DNA from: Mucilaginibacter aquariorum
GTDB lineage: Bacteria; Bacteroidota; Bacteroidia; Sphingobacteriales; Sphingobacteriaceae
Assembly (NCBI RefSeq): GCF_024498135.1
Contig: NZ_JANHOH010000001.1
Span: 1,240,001-1,304,000, forward strand
Length of the DNA: 64,000 bases
Reading direction: 5' to 3'
Under the pieces are notes generated by a model. The model was not told the origin of the DNA. It made no database searches and worked only from the letters and a program-made list of their open reading frames with translations. Below are positions 54,244 to 63,171 of this stretch, piece by piece (within the stretch, counting starts at the first letter, position 1; each line of letters opens with the position of its first letter). The position numbers and the translations under genes are program-made.

Positions 54244-55065
54244 CTATTCGCTCAATTGAAAATTCATTGGTATAGAATACCTTACCCGTACCGGATTGCC
54301 GTTTTGAATGCCGGGCTTCCAGGGTTTGGCTAATTTTAGTACGCGCAAAGCTTCTTCATCCATGCCATAGCCTACACCACGCACTACTGTAATATCGGTT
54401 AGCCGGCCATCTTTCTCAATCACAAAACTTACAATTACCCGGCCGCCGATACCTGCTTCTTGCGCGGCAGCAGGAAATCTCAAATTACGGTTTAAAAATT
54501 TAGACCAGGCGTCTAAACCACCTACCGGTTGCGGCATCACCTCAACATTAATATATTCCTTATTATCGTTTGAAGTTGGCTCAACGCCTGTACCACCTAA
54601 ATCAACGGGGCCAGGATCAACCATTTGCTGCTGCCCGCCTTTACCTTCTGTGGTTACGGATGCTATTTCCCTGTTGCTTAGCTCATCCATTTTTGGGGGA
54701 TCTGTTGGAACATCATTTGGCACAACCCTAAATGCTGTATATTTAATACTTGGCGCTGCAGGCTGGGGTTTTGCGGCCGCAGGTTCAACGGGAATCTCTA
54801 TTTTTTTATCCGGCTTTACCGGCGGCGGGGTTAACGGGCGAAGTTCCACATCAATATATGGTTCAATAACACCAGGAGCTTTACCAACAGCATAAGTATA
54901 CGTTACAGATGCTGCTACAATTATGGTAAAGGCAATTAACATGGCCTTCACCATGTTTAAACCATAATGTTGCCTCAATTCAAAAGCACCATAAGATTTG
55001 TTACGATCGGCGAATACAAGCTCGAGCCACTCGGGATTGTATAAATTAAGTTTTGTGTTTAGCAT
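54244..55065 (-). CDS. tonB: Energy transducer TonB
   Basis: 273 residues: a short cytoplasmic head typical of Bacteroidota TonB (WLELVFADRNKSYGAFELR, about 14-32), one membrane segment (about 39-60), a Pro/Lys/Glu-rich periplasmic spacer (about 75-125), and a C-terminal TonB domain (about 185-270) with GGRVIVSFVIEKDGRLTDI and EALRVLKLAKPWKPG. It carries proton-motive energy to outer-membrane receptors such as the two in this window. The exbBD genes are not adjacent. Single gene with its own terminator. Confidence 0.94.
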   Translation of the reverse strand: MLNTKLNLYNPEWLELVFADRNKSYGAFELRQHYGLNMVKAMLIAFTIIVAASVTYTYAVGKAPGVIEPYIDVELRPLTPPPVKPDKKIEIPVEPAAAKPQPAAPSIKYTAFRVVPNDVPTDPPKMDELSNREIASVTTEGKGGQQQMVDPGPVDLGGTGVEPTSNDNKEYINVEVMPQPVGGLDAWSKFLNRNLRFPAAAQEAGIGGRVIVSFVIEKDGRLTDITVVRGVGYGMDEEALRVLKLAKPWKPGIQNGNPVRVRYSIPMNFQLSE

Positions 55066-55238
55066 AGCGTTTGAAATTTAATTTTACTAATTAACGCATT
55101 TGCCAAATAATATGTTGTATAAATTTGAACTTTTACGAATAAATGAATAGAATATGCCATTAAATACAATTTTAATATTGCTATTGTATCTTTATTACAA
55201 ATTATATTTGGTACAGGAAGATTATTTTGCTGTGATAC

Positions 55239-55820
55239 CTACCAGTTTTCGGTAGATATCTTCTTGATAGACTCTGCTTTTTTAGCTGCAGGCTGTTTAT
55301 CTATCGCTGATTTTAGCTTTACGCCTGTGCTAATGCAGAAGCTGCCTATTTGGTCAAGATAATTATCGGTTTCCTTTTTCCCGTATTTGGCCGTCATCTT
55401 TTCTAACGGAACTTCTATCCCCGGGATGGGAACCATATTGCCAAAGCGATCGCGTTGGTAGGGTATAAATACAAAGTTGCTTATGCGGTAGCGATATCTT
55501 TGATCTTTAGTTTGGATATTAATAGTATAATTGATTTGGCCACCCTCCTTTTTCATTAATGATACACCTGTATACACCAAAAATTTACCCGATGTATTCA
55601 AGGTATTTTCTGCCTGGCCTTTGGCAGGCCTGGCAGATGGGTTAAATGCTGTTGCAAAGTCCCAGCCGCGTTTATACAAAGTATCGGCAGTCAACCCTGG
55701 TTTATCAATAACCCGGTAATAGATATAGTTGTTACCCTCATCAAAAGCTAACGAATCTTTTTGTGCCGATGCTACCTGCACACACAATAAACAAACAAGG
55801 CTAAAAAATACTTTTTTCAT
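55239..55820 (-). CDS. DUF4468 domain-containing secreted protein
   Basis: 193 residues from ATG 55820 (MKKVFFSLVCLLCVQVASAQ), which gives a clean signal peptide; an upstream ATG at 55838 would add six residues that spoil it. The mature part has IYYRVIDKPGLTADTLYKRGWDF and GGQINYTINIQTKDQRYRYRISNF, the pattern of the DUF4468/TBP-like fold. It is likely periplasmic. Function unknown. Confidence 0.8.
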   Translation of the reverse strand: MKKVFFSLVCLLCVQVASAQKDSLAFDEGNNYIYYRVIDKPGLTADTLYKRGWDFATAFNPSARPAKGQAENTLNTSGKFLVYTGVSLMKKEGGQINYTINIQTKDQRYRYRISNFVFIPYQRDRFGNMVPIPGIEVPLEKMTAKYGKKETDNYLDQIGSFCISTGVKLKSAIDKQPAAKKAESIKKISTENW

Positions 55821-55829
55821 ATTATAAAG

Positions 55830-55862
55830 ATAAGCCATCCGCAGGAACTACGGATGGCTTAT
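55830..55862 (-). terminator. Hairpin after the porin gene
   Basis: ATAAGCCATCCG (55830-55841) and its complement (55851-55862) form a perfect 12-base-pair stem with a 9-base loop. On the minus strand it is followed by TCTTTATAAT, a weak U-run, so it may end the porin transcript only partly and let some transcription enter the DUF4468 gene. Confidence 0.6.
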
Positions 55863-55887
55863 AAAAAATCAGATGTTTAAACCTAAA

Positions 55888-56931
55888 TTAGAATGCGTAT
55901 ACCGCAGCAAGTACAAATTGTGATGCATTTTTAGTTGGCGCGCCGCTTTTGCTAATAAAGCCATCGTTCACGCTTTTATTGTTATCAAACCTAAACTCAG
56001 GAATTACGGTCAACGGACCCGCTTTTATATTTGCTGTTACAGTTGTTGCAAATACTGAGCTACCCGGGGTCGGGCCAAAAGTTGGATAATCGCCTGTTTT
56101 AGTTTTAAAATACTCACCTCTTAAACCTAAAGTCACGTCTTTAGATACTGCAAGTTGCGGATATAAAGCTACGCCTGTAAAACCACCGGTACCAACTGCA
56201 TCTGCAGCTTTAAAAGTGGCGGCGTTTAGGCCTAATTTAAAGGCATCAGTAATTTGGTAGCTGGTGGTTAAATCAAACTCGGTACCAGACAGTTTACCGG
56301 TTAATACATTTAAATAAGCTGTCCAGCCGGTTACAGGTGCAACCATTAATTGTGCACCAAAAGTATTTACCTGATTTACAGATGTATAATAGTTCCATGA
56401 ATCGTTAAAGATACCGGCCATTAAACTAACCTTGCTTGTAAAAGCATAAGTTGCTTTAAAGCCCGGGTTTTGGAACGGACCATTGGTAAACAGATACGAG
56501 GTTGAATAATTGAAGTTACCAACCGGGCTAATCACTTCATAACCCATAAATGTTGCCATATAACCACCTGTTAAATTAAATTTATCGGTTACATCATATG
56601 ATACATATAAATTCTGGATATGGAAGCTATTGCCATCATCACCGTTTGGTATTGATTGCGCCTGACCACGAGGACCAAAAGACAATTCGCCAACAAAAGC
56701 GGCTTTACCTACTTTTTTCTTCAAAGCCAGGTCTATCATACCAATTGATACAGAATTATTATCTGATGCAAAGCTGGTAGGTAAATTACTGTGTTTTGAA
56801 AAATCGTACTTGTAATAAGTATCTACCGAACCCGAGATCATCAATGGCGGATCTGCTTTTGTAGTATCCTGTGCACTCGCTGCGAATACCGAAGCAACAA
56901 AGAATGATAAGAGTAAAAGTCTTTTTTTCAT
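55888..56931 (-). CDS. Outer-membrane porin (BBP2/OmpL-like barrel)
   Basis: 347 residues with a signal peptide (ending ASAQ, residue about 21), then ISGSVDTYYKYDFSKHSN at the start of the barrel, repeated long amphipathic strands, VIPEFRFDNNKS near residue 315 and the final strand FVLAAVYAF, the pattern of putative beta-barrel porin-2 (OmpL-like). It should form a general or nutrient pore. It is divergent from glnN across a very AT-rich gap, and in Bacteroidota such porins often sit near ammonium or glutamine genes, so nitrogen control is plausible but inferred. Confidence 0.87.
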   Translation of the reverse strand: MKKRLLLLSFFVASVFAASAQDTTKADPPLMISGSVDTYYKYDFSKHSNLPTSFASDNNSVSIGMIDLALKKKVGKAAFVGELSFGPRGQAQSIPNGDDGNSFHIQNLYVSYDVTDKFNLTGGYMATFMGYEVISPVGNFNYSTSYLFTNGPFQNPGFKATYAFTSKVSLMAGIFNDSWNYYTSVNQVNTFGAQLMVAPVTGWTAYLNVLTGKLSGTEFDLTTSYQITDAFKLGLNAATFKAADAVGTGGFTGVALYPQLAVSKDVTLGLRGEYFKTKTGDYPTFGPTPGSSVFATTVTANIKAGPLTVIPEFRFDNNKSVNDGFISKSGAPTKNASQFVLAAVYAF

Positions 56932-57485
56932 AATAAGGGATTTAAATTTTTGTTATTAGTTATGTTAGTTTAATTGTTTGCTGTTTTCAAGAGCACATAT
57001 CTGTAAATTATGATAATATTCATAATTGAACCCCATTAGCGCCATTCAGTAATTATGTTTATTTAAAAACTATGTAAAATAATCAATGAAACATTATAAA
57101 TTTTAATAAAAAACGACATTTCTATTAATTATTTACTAATTACACAATAAAAATTCACAAAAACAAACATTATTTTCAATAAAACAATAAATTATATAAT
57201 ATTTTATCAACAAAACATAAAATATCAATCAATTATTCACAAAAACAAATTATAAATTGATAAATATTCGATAAAAACCATTCTTTATTTGGCACCATTA
57301 AAGAATAACAGACAATAATTTCAAACTGGTAATAAATAAATGCCTCTTCGGTACATATTTTTACTTATACCATAACAACCTTTGTATTTTTAACGGATTT
57401 ATGTTAACAAAACATAAATCTTTATAAAACCCTAACTATTTTAAATGATTTTATAATTTTGGGCTGAAACCAATTAAGTATCATC
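56932..57485. promoter_or_regulatory. Divergent regulatory gap between porin and glnN, extremely AT-rich
   Basis: 554 bases with very few G or C. It contains a 15-base direct repeat ATTCACAAAAACAAA at 57153-57167 and 57235-57249, 82 bases apart, about eight helical turns. Runs of A and T phased through 57060-57300 suggest intrinsic bending. It must hold the promoters of both genes; the glnN box is at 57454. Confidence 0.6.
57454..57461 (+). promoter_or_regulatory. -7 promoter box (TAATTTTG) for glnN
   Basis: Perfect TAnnTTTG match, 24 bases before the glnN ATG, at the edge of the AT-rich divergent gap. Confidence 0.5.
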
Positions 57486-59660
57486 ATGCCCAACATCCGT
57501 TTTCAAGCCTTAAGGGCTGTGTTAAACCGTGAGATCCCGGAAACCAAACTCCCTTCATCAAAAATATCCGACTACTTCGGGGTAAATGTTTTTGATAAAC
57601 AAAAAATGAAGGAATTTCTTTCTAACGATGCGTACAGCGTAATTATCGATTCTATTGATAATGGTGTGCCTATCCCCCGTGATATGGCCGAGCAGGTAGC
57701 ATCGTCTATGCGATCTTGGGCAATGGGTAAAGGTGCAACGCATTATACGCATTGGTTTCAGCCGCTTACAGGCACTACTGCCGAAAAACACGATGCCTTT
57801 TTTGAACCAACTGCCGATGGTGGCGCAATTGAACGCTTTAGCGGCGATGCGCTGGCACAGCAGGAACCTGATGCATCCAGTTTCCCCAGCGGTGGCATCC
57901 GTAACACATTCGAAGCACGTGGTTATACAGCCTGGGACCCATCGTCGCCGGCCTTTATAATAGGTCGTACACTTTGTATCCCTACCGTGTTTGTATCCTA
58001 CACCGGCGAAGCGCTTGATTATAAGGTACCATTGCTAAAAGCTTTAAGTGCCCTAGATAAGGCAGCAGTTGATGTTTGCCACTATTTTGATAAAAGCATA
58101 GAAAAAGTAAATGCATCGTTAGGTATTGAGCAAGAGTACTTTTTGGTTGATATCGCCCTGTTTAATGCCCGCCCAGATCTATTCCTTACCGGTCGCACGC
58201 TATTCGGCCACATGTCTGCCAAAAACCAGCAACTGGAAGATCATTATTTTGGATCGATACCAAGCAGGGTTTACGCCTTTATGCAGGAAATGGAAACCGA
58301 AGCCTTACAATTAGGTATCCCATTAAAAACCCGCCACAACGAGGTTGCCCCATCACAGTTTGAGTGCGCCCCTGTTTATGAAGAAATAAACCTGGCTATA
58401 GATCATAATCAACTTTTGATGGATATTATGGATAGGGTTGCCAAACGCCATCACTTTAAAGTATTACTGCACGAGAAACCTTATGCAGGTATAAACGGTT
58501 CGGGCAAGCACAATAACTGGTCGTTAATAACCAATACAGGCAAAAACCTGTTATCGCCAGGCAAAACGCCAAAAAATAACCTGATGTTCCTTACCTTTTT
58601 TGTGAACACTATAAAAGCTGTTCATGAACATGCCGACCTGTTAAGAGCTTCCATCGCATCAGTAAATAACGATCACCGTTTGGGTGCTAACGAAGCCCCT
58701 CCTGCTATTATATCTATATTCCTGGGCAGTCAGCTTAGTGAGGTTTTAGATGAGATAGATACATCGCGTTTAAGCAAAAAAATAAAAGAGGAAAACTCGT
58801 TATGGCAGGGCATCCCTAAAATACCGCAGATATTAAAGGATAATACTGATCGTAACCGTACATCGCCATTCGCGTTCACGGGGAATAAATTTGAACTGCG
58901 TGCGGTTGGCTCATCGGCTAACTCGGCCAGCCCAATGACCATCCTGAACCTGATAATGGCCGATCAGCTTAAAAAATTCAAGATTGATGTTGATAAACTG
59001 ATCAAAAAAGGCGAAAAGAAAGATGTAGCCCTGATGACCATTATTAAACGCTACATTAAAGAATCGAGAAACATACGTTTTGAGGGCAATGGTTACAGCG
59101 AAGAATGGGAAAAAGAAGCCGAAAGCAGAGGTTTGGCTAATATTAAAACTACGCCCAAAGCATTAGATGCCTTTATCACAGAAAAAGCCGAGGAGCTTTT
59201 TGCCGAAACAGGTGTATTCACTAAACGCGAAGCACACGCCCGCCACGAGATTTTGCTCGACAGCTTTTACAAGAAGTTACAAATAGAAGCCCGTGTTATT
59301 GGCGAACTGGTAATGAACGTTATTATACCGGCCGCTATAGCTTATCAATCTAAATTAATTGAGAACGTTAAGGGGTTAAAAGACCTTGGCCTTGATAAAA
59401 GCACCTACGCTGCACAGCTTGATATTATTAACCAGATAGCCGAGCATGTTAACTTTATTAAGGATAACGTTAGCCAAATGATAAACGAGCGTAAAAAGGC
59501 AAATGTTATTGAAGACCTGCGCGATCGTGCTATTGATTATGACGAGAAGGTAAAAAGCTATTTCCAGCCGATACGTTATCACGTTGATAAACTGGAACAA
59601 GTGGTTGATGATTCACTTTGGCCGCTGCCTAAGTTTAGAGAGCTGCTATTTATAAAATAA
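57486..59660 (+). CDS. glnN: Glutamine synthetase type III
   Basis: 724 residues, the size of GSIII. Blocks seen: KISDYFGVNVFD near the N-terminus, THYTHWFQPLTGTTAEKHDAF, the GSIII-specific SFPSGGIRNTFEARGYTAWD, GIEQEYFLVD, HNEVAPSQFE, INGSGKHNNWSL and VNNDHRLGANEAPPAI. It forms glutamine from glutamate and ammonia with ATP and is the main nitrogen-assimilating enzyme of many Bacteroidota, acting as a dodecamer. It is transcribed from its own promoter, divergent from the porin, and ends at a strong hairpin. Confidence 0.97.
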   Translation: MPNIRFQALRAVLNREIPETKLPSSKISDYFGVNVFDKQKMKEFLSNDAYSVIIDSIDNGVPIPRDMAEQVASSMRSWAMGKGATHYTHWFQPLTGTTAEKHDAFFEPTADGGAIERFSGDALAQQEPDASSFPSGGIRNTFEARGYTAWDPSSPAFIIGRTLCIPTVFVSYTGEALDYKVPLLKALSALDKAAVDVCHYFDKSIEKVNASLGIEQEYFLVDIALFNARPDLFLTGRTLFGHMSAKNQQLEDHYFGSIPSRVYAFMQEMETEALQLGIPLKTRHNEVAPSQFECAPVYEEINLAIDHNQLLMDIMDRVAKRHHFKVLLHEKPYAGINGSGKHNNWSLITNTGKNLLSPGKTPKNNLMFLTFFVNTIKAVHEHADLLRASIASVNNDHRLGANEAPPAIISIFLGSQLSEVLDEIDTSRLSKKIKEENSLWQGIPKIPQILKDNTDRNRTSPFAFTGNKFELRAVGSSANSASPMTILNLIMADQLKKFKIDVDKLIKKGEKKDVALMTIIKRYIKESRNIRFEGNGYSEEWEKEAESRGLANIKTTPKALDAFITEKAEELFAETGVFTKREAHARHEILLDSFYKKLQIEARVIGELVMNVIIPAAIAYQSKLIENVKGLKDLGLDKSTYAAQLDIINQIAEHVNFIKDNVSQMINERKKANVIEDLRDRAIDYDEKVKSYFQPIRYHVDKLEQVVDDSLWPLPKFRELLFIK

Positions 59661-59668
59661 TAAGATTT

Positions 59669-59714
59669 AACCCGGATTACATAAGATAGAACACAACTGT
59701 ATGTAATCCGGGTT
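59669..59714. terminator. Intrinsic terminator between glnN and the ClC gene
   Basis: AACCCGGATTACATA (59669-59683) pairs with TATGTAATCCGGGTT (59700-59714), then TATTTTTCC. The right arm touches the stop codon of the convergent ClC gene, so both genes use one compact signal. Confidence 0.85.
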
Positions 59715-61132
59715 TATTTTTCCTTATCGTTGACTTTATCAGTTACGATATTTTCTTCTTCGATATCTTTGGGCATTTCCTCTTGCTCCTCTTGATGATC
59801 AAGCTCTTTTATATACTGCATTTTAAGGTGGTCATATAGCGAATGCTTATCTATTATTATGGATACCAGACTGGCCACCATTCCCGCTAATATCAGGTGA
59901 AATATAACGCTATGCCTGTCTGTCATTTCCAAAACCAATATTACCGAAGTAAACGGCGACCGGGTAACACCTGTTAAAAAGCCAACCATCCCAGCCAGTA
60001 TCAACAAGTTTGAGTTGGCATCAGATAAATGAAACCACCCCGAAACCAATGAGCCCACGCTGGCGCCCGCTGCCAATGCAGGGGCAAAAATACCACCAGA
60101 TGCACCTGTGGTAAATGACAATAAAGGCCCGGCAATACGTAATAATGGTGTATACCAAACCGAATATTTAGACGAGGTAAACAAGGTGGTCTGCATAAGC
60201 TCTTTACCAGATCCTAATATGCCCTTATCAATAAAGAAAGCAATGCCTGCCATGATAACAGCACAACCTGTTACGTAAATTACATGGTGATAAGTGAATT
60301 TAAACCTGGCTTTCCAGGCAAATATGACCAATATCAGCTTTGACATGGAGCTGCCCAATAACCCCGATATTACTGCCACAAGCAATACCCCTGAAAATAT
60401 GTACGGTGATAAATTATCAATTTTAGGATAACCAAGGTATAAGTAAGGGCCTAATAACGCCTGTGCGGTTAACCCCGCAATAATTACAGATGAAAATATC
60501 GCCGTTTTAAAATAGCTAAAATGTGTTTTGGTAAGCTCTTCAATGGCAAATACAATACCACCCAATGGCGTATTAAATGCGGCGGCAAGCCCTGCGGCAG
60601 CACCGGTAACTATCATATTACGTTTGGCAATTTTTGGCCACCACTTGGGTAAAACACCGTATACTATTTTAAATACCGAGGCAGCTATTTGAATAGTTGG
60701 GCCTTCGCGGCCAATTGCCCCGCCACCCAGTGCCATTACCAGGCTCGACATTACTTTTACCAATATTACTTTTACACTTAAAAATCTGTTTATTTTTTCG
60801 CTTTTCCCCGGGCTTGATAATTGTATGGCTGCCATAACCTGCGGTATGCCACTCCCTTTTGCATAAGGAGACATCTTTTTCACGATCCACCATGCTATTA
60901 AAAAACAAAGCGGCATCAAAATAAAAAGGAGCCAGTTGTGTCGGCCAATTATATAGCCGGTTAAATTTTCGGCGGCTAAAAACAGTTTAGTATATAAAAC
61001 AGCGGCCAGGCCTGTAATTATCGATGCTATCCAAAAGGGAATGGCTGTTAATGCATTCCTTTTTAAGTTTTCGTTTCGTATCCTGTCAAAAGATTTTTTT
61101 AGTTGTAGTCTGAGCCAGTAGATAAACCTCAT
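59714..61132 (-). CDS. ClC-family chloride/proton antiporter
   Basis: 472 residues with about 16 hydrophobic segments and the three selectivity motifs: GSGIPQV (about 95), GREGPTIQI with the gating glutamate (about 140), and GASGGIFAPAL (about 345). The proton-path glutamate is present in FAIEELTKTHF. This points to Cl-/H+ exchange and not a channel. A soluble Glu/Asp/Lys-rich tail of about 40 residues follows the last segment; no CBS domains. It is a single gene, convergent with glnN. Confidence 0.94.
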   Translation of the reverse strand: MRFIYWLRLQLKKSFDRIRNENLKRNALTAIPFWIASIITGLAAVLYTKLFLAAENLTGYIIGRHNWLLFILMPLCFLIAWWIVKKMSPYAKGSGIPQVMAAIQLSSPGKSEKINRFLSVKVILVKVMSSLVMALGGGAIGREGPTIQIAASVFKIVYGVLPKWWPKIAKRNMIVTGAAAGLAAAFNTPLGGIVFAIEELTKTHFSYFKTAIFSSVIIAGLTAQALLGPYLYLGYPKIDNLSPYIFSGVLLVAVISGLLGSSMSKLILVIFAWKARFKFTYHHVIYVTGCAVIMAGIAFFIDKGILGSGKELMQTTLFTSSKYSVWYTPLLRIAGPLLSFTTGASGGIFAPALAAGASVGSLVSGWFHLSDANSNLLILAGMVGFLTGVTRSPFTSVILVLEMTDRHSVIFHLILAGMVASLVSIIIDKHSLYDHLKMQYIKELDHQEEQEEMPKDIEEENIVTDKVNDKEK

Positions 61133-61232
61133 ATATTTTATGATCTGCCATACATCAAGAAAAATTAATGCTTAACAGTTTAAGAATTAAACAAAGATAC
61201 AAATCAGTAGTCAAGGAAATATGATTAAGCAG

Positions 61233-61240
61233 TATATTTG
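61233..61240 (+). promoter_or_regulatory. -7 promoter box (TATATTTG) for purM
   Basis: Perfect TAnnTTTG match ending 3 bases before the ATG at 61244, so transcription would start about at the start codon. Confidence 0.5.
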
Positions 61241-61243
61241 CCC

Positions 61244-62425
61244 ATGACTTCTCCGCAAAGATATGATCAACGGGGCGTATCTGCATCTAAAGATGATGTA
61301 CATAATGCCATTAAAAACATTGATAAAGGGATTTTCCCAAAAGCATTCTGTAAAATAGTACCCGATATTTTAACCAACGACCCCGAGTATTGCAACATTA
61401 TGCATGCCGATGGCGCAGGTACAAAATCGTCATTAGCTTATACCTACTGGAAAGAAACCGGTGATATATCTGTTTGGCGCGGCATTGCACAGGATGCTAT
61501 TATTATGAACCTTGATGACCTGCTTTGCGTGGGCGCTACCGATAATATCCTTCTATCATCAACCATTGGCAGGAACAAAAACCTTATACCCGGCGAAGTG
61601 ATAGCCGCTATTATTAATGGCACTGAAGAAATATTAGCCGAACTGCGTGATGCCGGTATAGGCATATACTCTACCGGTGGCGAAACTGCTGACGTAGGCG
61701 ACTTGGTGCGCACAATCATTGTAGACTCTACCGTAACCTGCCGCATGAAACGTGCCGATGTAATATCGAACGACCGCATAAAACCCGGCGATTTGATAGT
61801 AGGCCTTGCATCATACGGACAAGCAACATATGAGAAAGAATATAACGGTGGTATGGGATCTAACGGCTTAACCTCTGCCCGCCATGATGTGTTTAACAAA
61901 ACCATCGCCGATAAATACAGCGAGAGCTTTGACCCTGCAGTACCGCAAGACCTGGTATTTAGCGGCAGCAAAACCCTTACCGATAAAATTGACATAGGCA
62001 ATGGCGAAAGCATAACCGCGGGTAAACTGGTACTATCTGCAACACGTACTTATGCCCCTATCATTAAAACCATTTTAGATAAATATCGCAGCCAGGTAAA
62101 TGGCATGGTGCATTGTAGCGGTGGCGCGCAAACCAAGGTATTGCACTTTATAGATAACCTGCATATTATTAAAGATAACCTGTTCCCTATTCCACCGCTG
62201 TTTAAGCTAATACAGGAAGAATCAAACACTAGTTGGCAGGAAATGTACAAAGTGTTTAACATGGGCCACCGTATGGAGCTTTATGTGCCTCAGGAGATCG
62301 CTGAGGATATCATAGCTATATCAAAAAGTTTTGGCGTAGATGCCCAGGTAATAGGCCGCGTAGAAGCTGCCGATAAAAAGCAGGTAACGGTAACTTCGCC
62401 ATACGGGGAGTTTGTTTACAACTAA
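61244..62425 (+). CDS. purM: Phosphoribosylformylglycinamidine cyclo-ligase (AIR synthase)
   Basis: 393 residues from ATG 61244 (MTSPQRYDQRGVSAS); a TTG two codons upstream lies inside the promoter box and is not the start. Blocks: HADGAGTKSSLAYTYWKETG, AIIMNLDDLLCVGAT, STGGETADVGDLV (the ATP-site Asp and Gly residues), GLASYGQATYEKEYNGG and MVHCSGGAQTKVLHF. It makes AIR from FGAM and ATP, the step after PurL, whose gene is 7 kb away on the other strand. Longer than the E. coli enzyme (345 residues), as usual for the Bacteroidota form. Confidence 0.95.
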   Translation: MTSPQRYDQRGVSASKDDVHNAIKNIDKGIFPKAFCKIVPDILTNDPEYCNIMHADGAGTKSSLAYTYWKETGDISVWRGIAQDAIIMNLDDLLCVGATDNILLSSTIGRNKNLIPGEVIAAIINGTEEILAELRDAGIGIYSTGGETADVGDLVRTIIVDSTVTCRMKRADVISNDRIKPGDLIVGLASYGQATYEKEYNGGMGSNGLTSARHDVFNKTIADKYSESFDPAVPQDLVFSGSKTLTDKIDIGNGESITAGKLVLSATRTYAPIIKTILDKYRSQVNGMVHCSGGAQTKVLHFIDNLHIIKDNLFPIPPLFKLIQEESNTSWQEMYKVFNMGHRMELYVPQEIAEDIIAISKSFGVDAQVIGRVEAADKKQVTVTSPYGEFVYN

Positions 62426-62445
62426 TTTAAAAAATCCTTTATAAC

Positions 62446-62476
62446 AAGAAAGCCTCCCAGTTTGGGAGGCTTTCTT
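62446..62476 (+). terminator. Intrinsic terminator of purM
   Basis: AAGAAAGCCTCCCA (62446-62459) pairs with TGGGAGGCTTTCTT (62463-62476) over a 3-base loop, then CGTTTT. Confidence 0.85.
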
Positions 62477-62516
62477 CGTTTTAGTAATTATTTATAAGTA
62501 TCATTATTTCGCAAAA

Positions 62517-62545
62517 AAAGGCCGGGGTAATTCCCCCGGGCCTTT
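62517..62545 (-). terminator. Intrinsic terminator of the lipoprotein gene
   Basis: On the minus strand AAAGGCCCGGGGG and CCCCGGCCTTT form a stem with one bulged base, followed by seven T in all. It lies 22 bases after the lipoprotein stop. Confidence 0.8.
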
Positions 62546-62566
62546 GCTTTATTCAAAATCAATGCT

Positions 62567-63133
62567 CTATAAAGCAGCTGTTTTAAAGAATGAAAGTGCA
62601 GTAAAAACTGAATTTTTGCTGCCATCTTTATTGTAGGCAGTTGCCCTAACACTGTAAGTTTTACCTGCGGCTAAGCCTAATGAATTTAATTTCAACAAGA
62701 TAGTACCTGCCATTACTGTTGTATTTGGATAGGTGGTTTCTTGTGGTGTAGCTGTAATAGTATGTACCACAACTGCCGGTTTAGCCGGTGTGGTTTCCGT
62801 AGCAGGTATTGCTGGTGTAGATGTAGCATCATTACCATTCCATGTAGCAAAGTTAACAGTTGTTAACACAGGAGACGCGGCGGTAGTACCATCTAATATC
62901 TCTAATTTAAAAGCACCTGGTTCCTGGTTAGTAAGCGTAGCACCAAAGTTTAATAATAAAGTATTGGCTGTGTTACCAGATATCACAAAAGGGCCTACCT
63001 GCTGATAACCAAGGCTGCTTAATTGTATAGCCGGTAACTTTGGCTCAATACCTGCAACATCGGCTTCTTTTGTACAGCTAAACATGGTTAATGTAACCAG
63101 GGCAGCTAATACGATATTTATATATTTTTTCAT
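62567..63133 (-). CDS. Lipoprotein, unknown function, paired with an Oar-like receptor
   Basis: 188 residues. The signal ends at the lipobox cysteine C20 (LTMFSC). The mature part is beta-rich, with an immunoglobulin-like ring (FVISGNTANTLLLNFGA, AGTILLKLNSLGLAAGKTYSVRATAYN) and a Thr/Pro/Ala-rich insert (about 100-125). No known domain recognised. It begins 38 bases after the receptor stop on the same strand, so they are probably co-transcribed, and the lipoprotein may sit on the surface next to the receptor. Confidence 0.75.
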   Translation of the reverse strand: MKKYINIVLAALVTLTMFSCTKEADVAGIEPKLPAIQLSSLGYQQVGPFVISGNTANTLLLNFGATLTNQEPGAFKLEILDGTTAASPVLTTVNFATWNGNDATSTPAIPATETTPAKPAVVVHTITATPQETTYPNTTVMAGTILLKLNSLGLAAGKTYSVRATAYNKDGSKNSVFTALSFFKTAAL

Positions 63134-63171
63134 TTTTTTTATTTTAAATGTTTAACAATATCAACTGCTAA

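Noticed and set aside
61238..61243. TTG start for purM two codons upstream of the ATG
   Set aside because: It falls inside the TATATTTG promoter box; the ATG at 61244 gives the N-terminus expected for the family.
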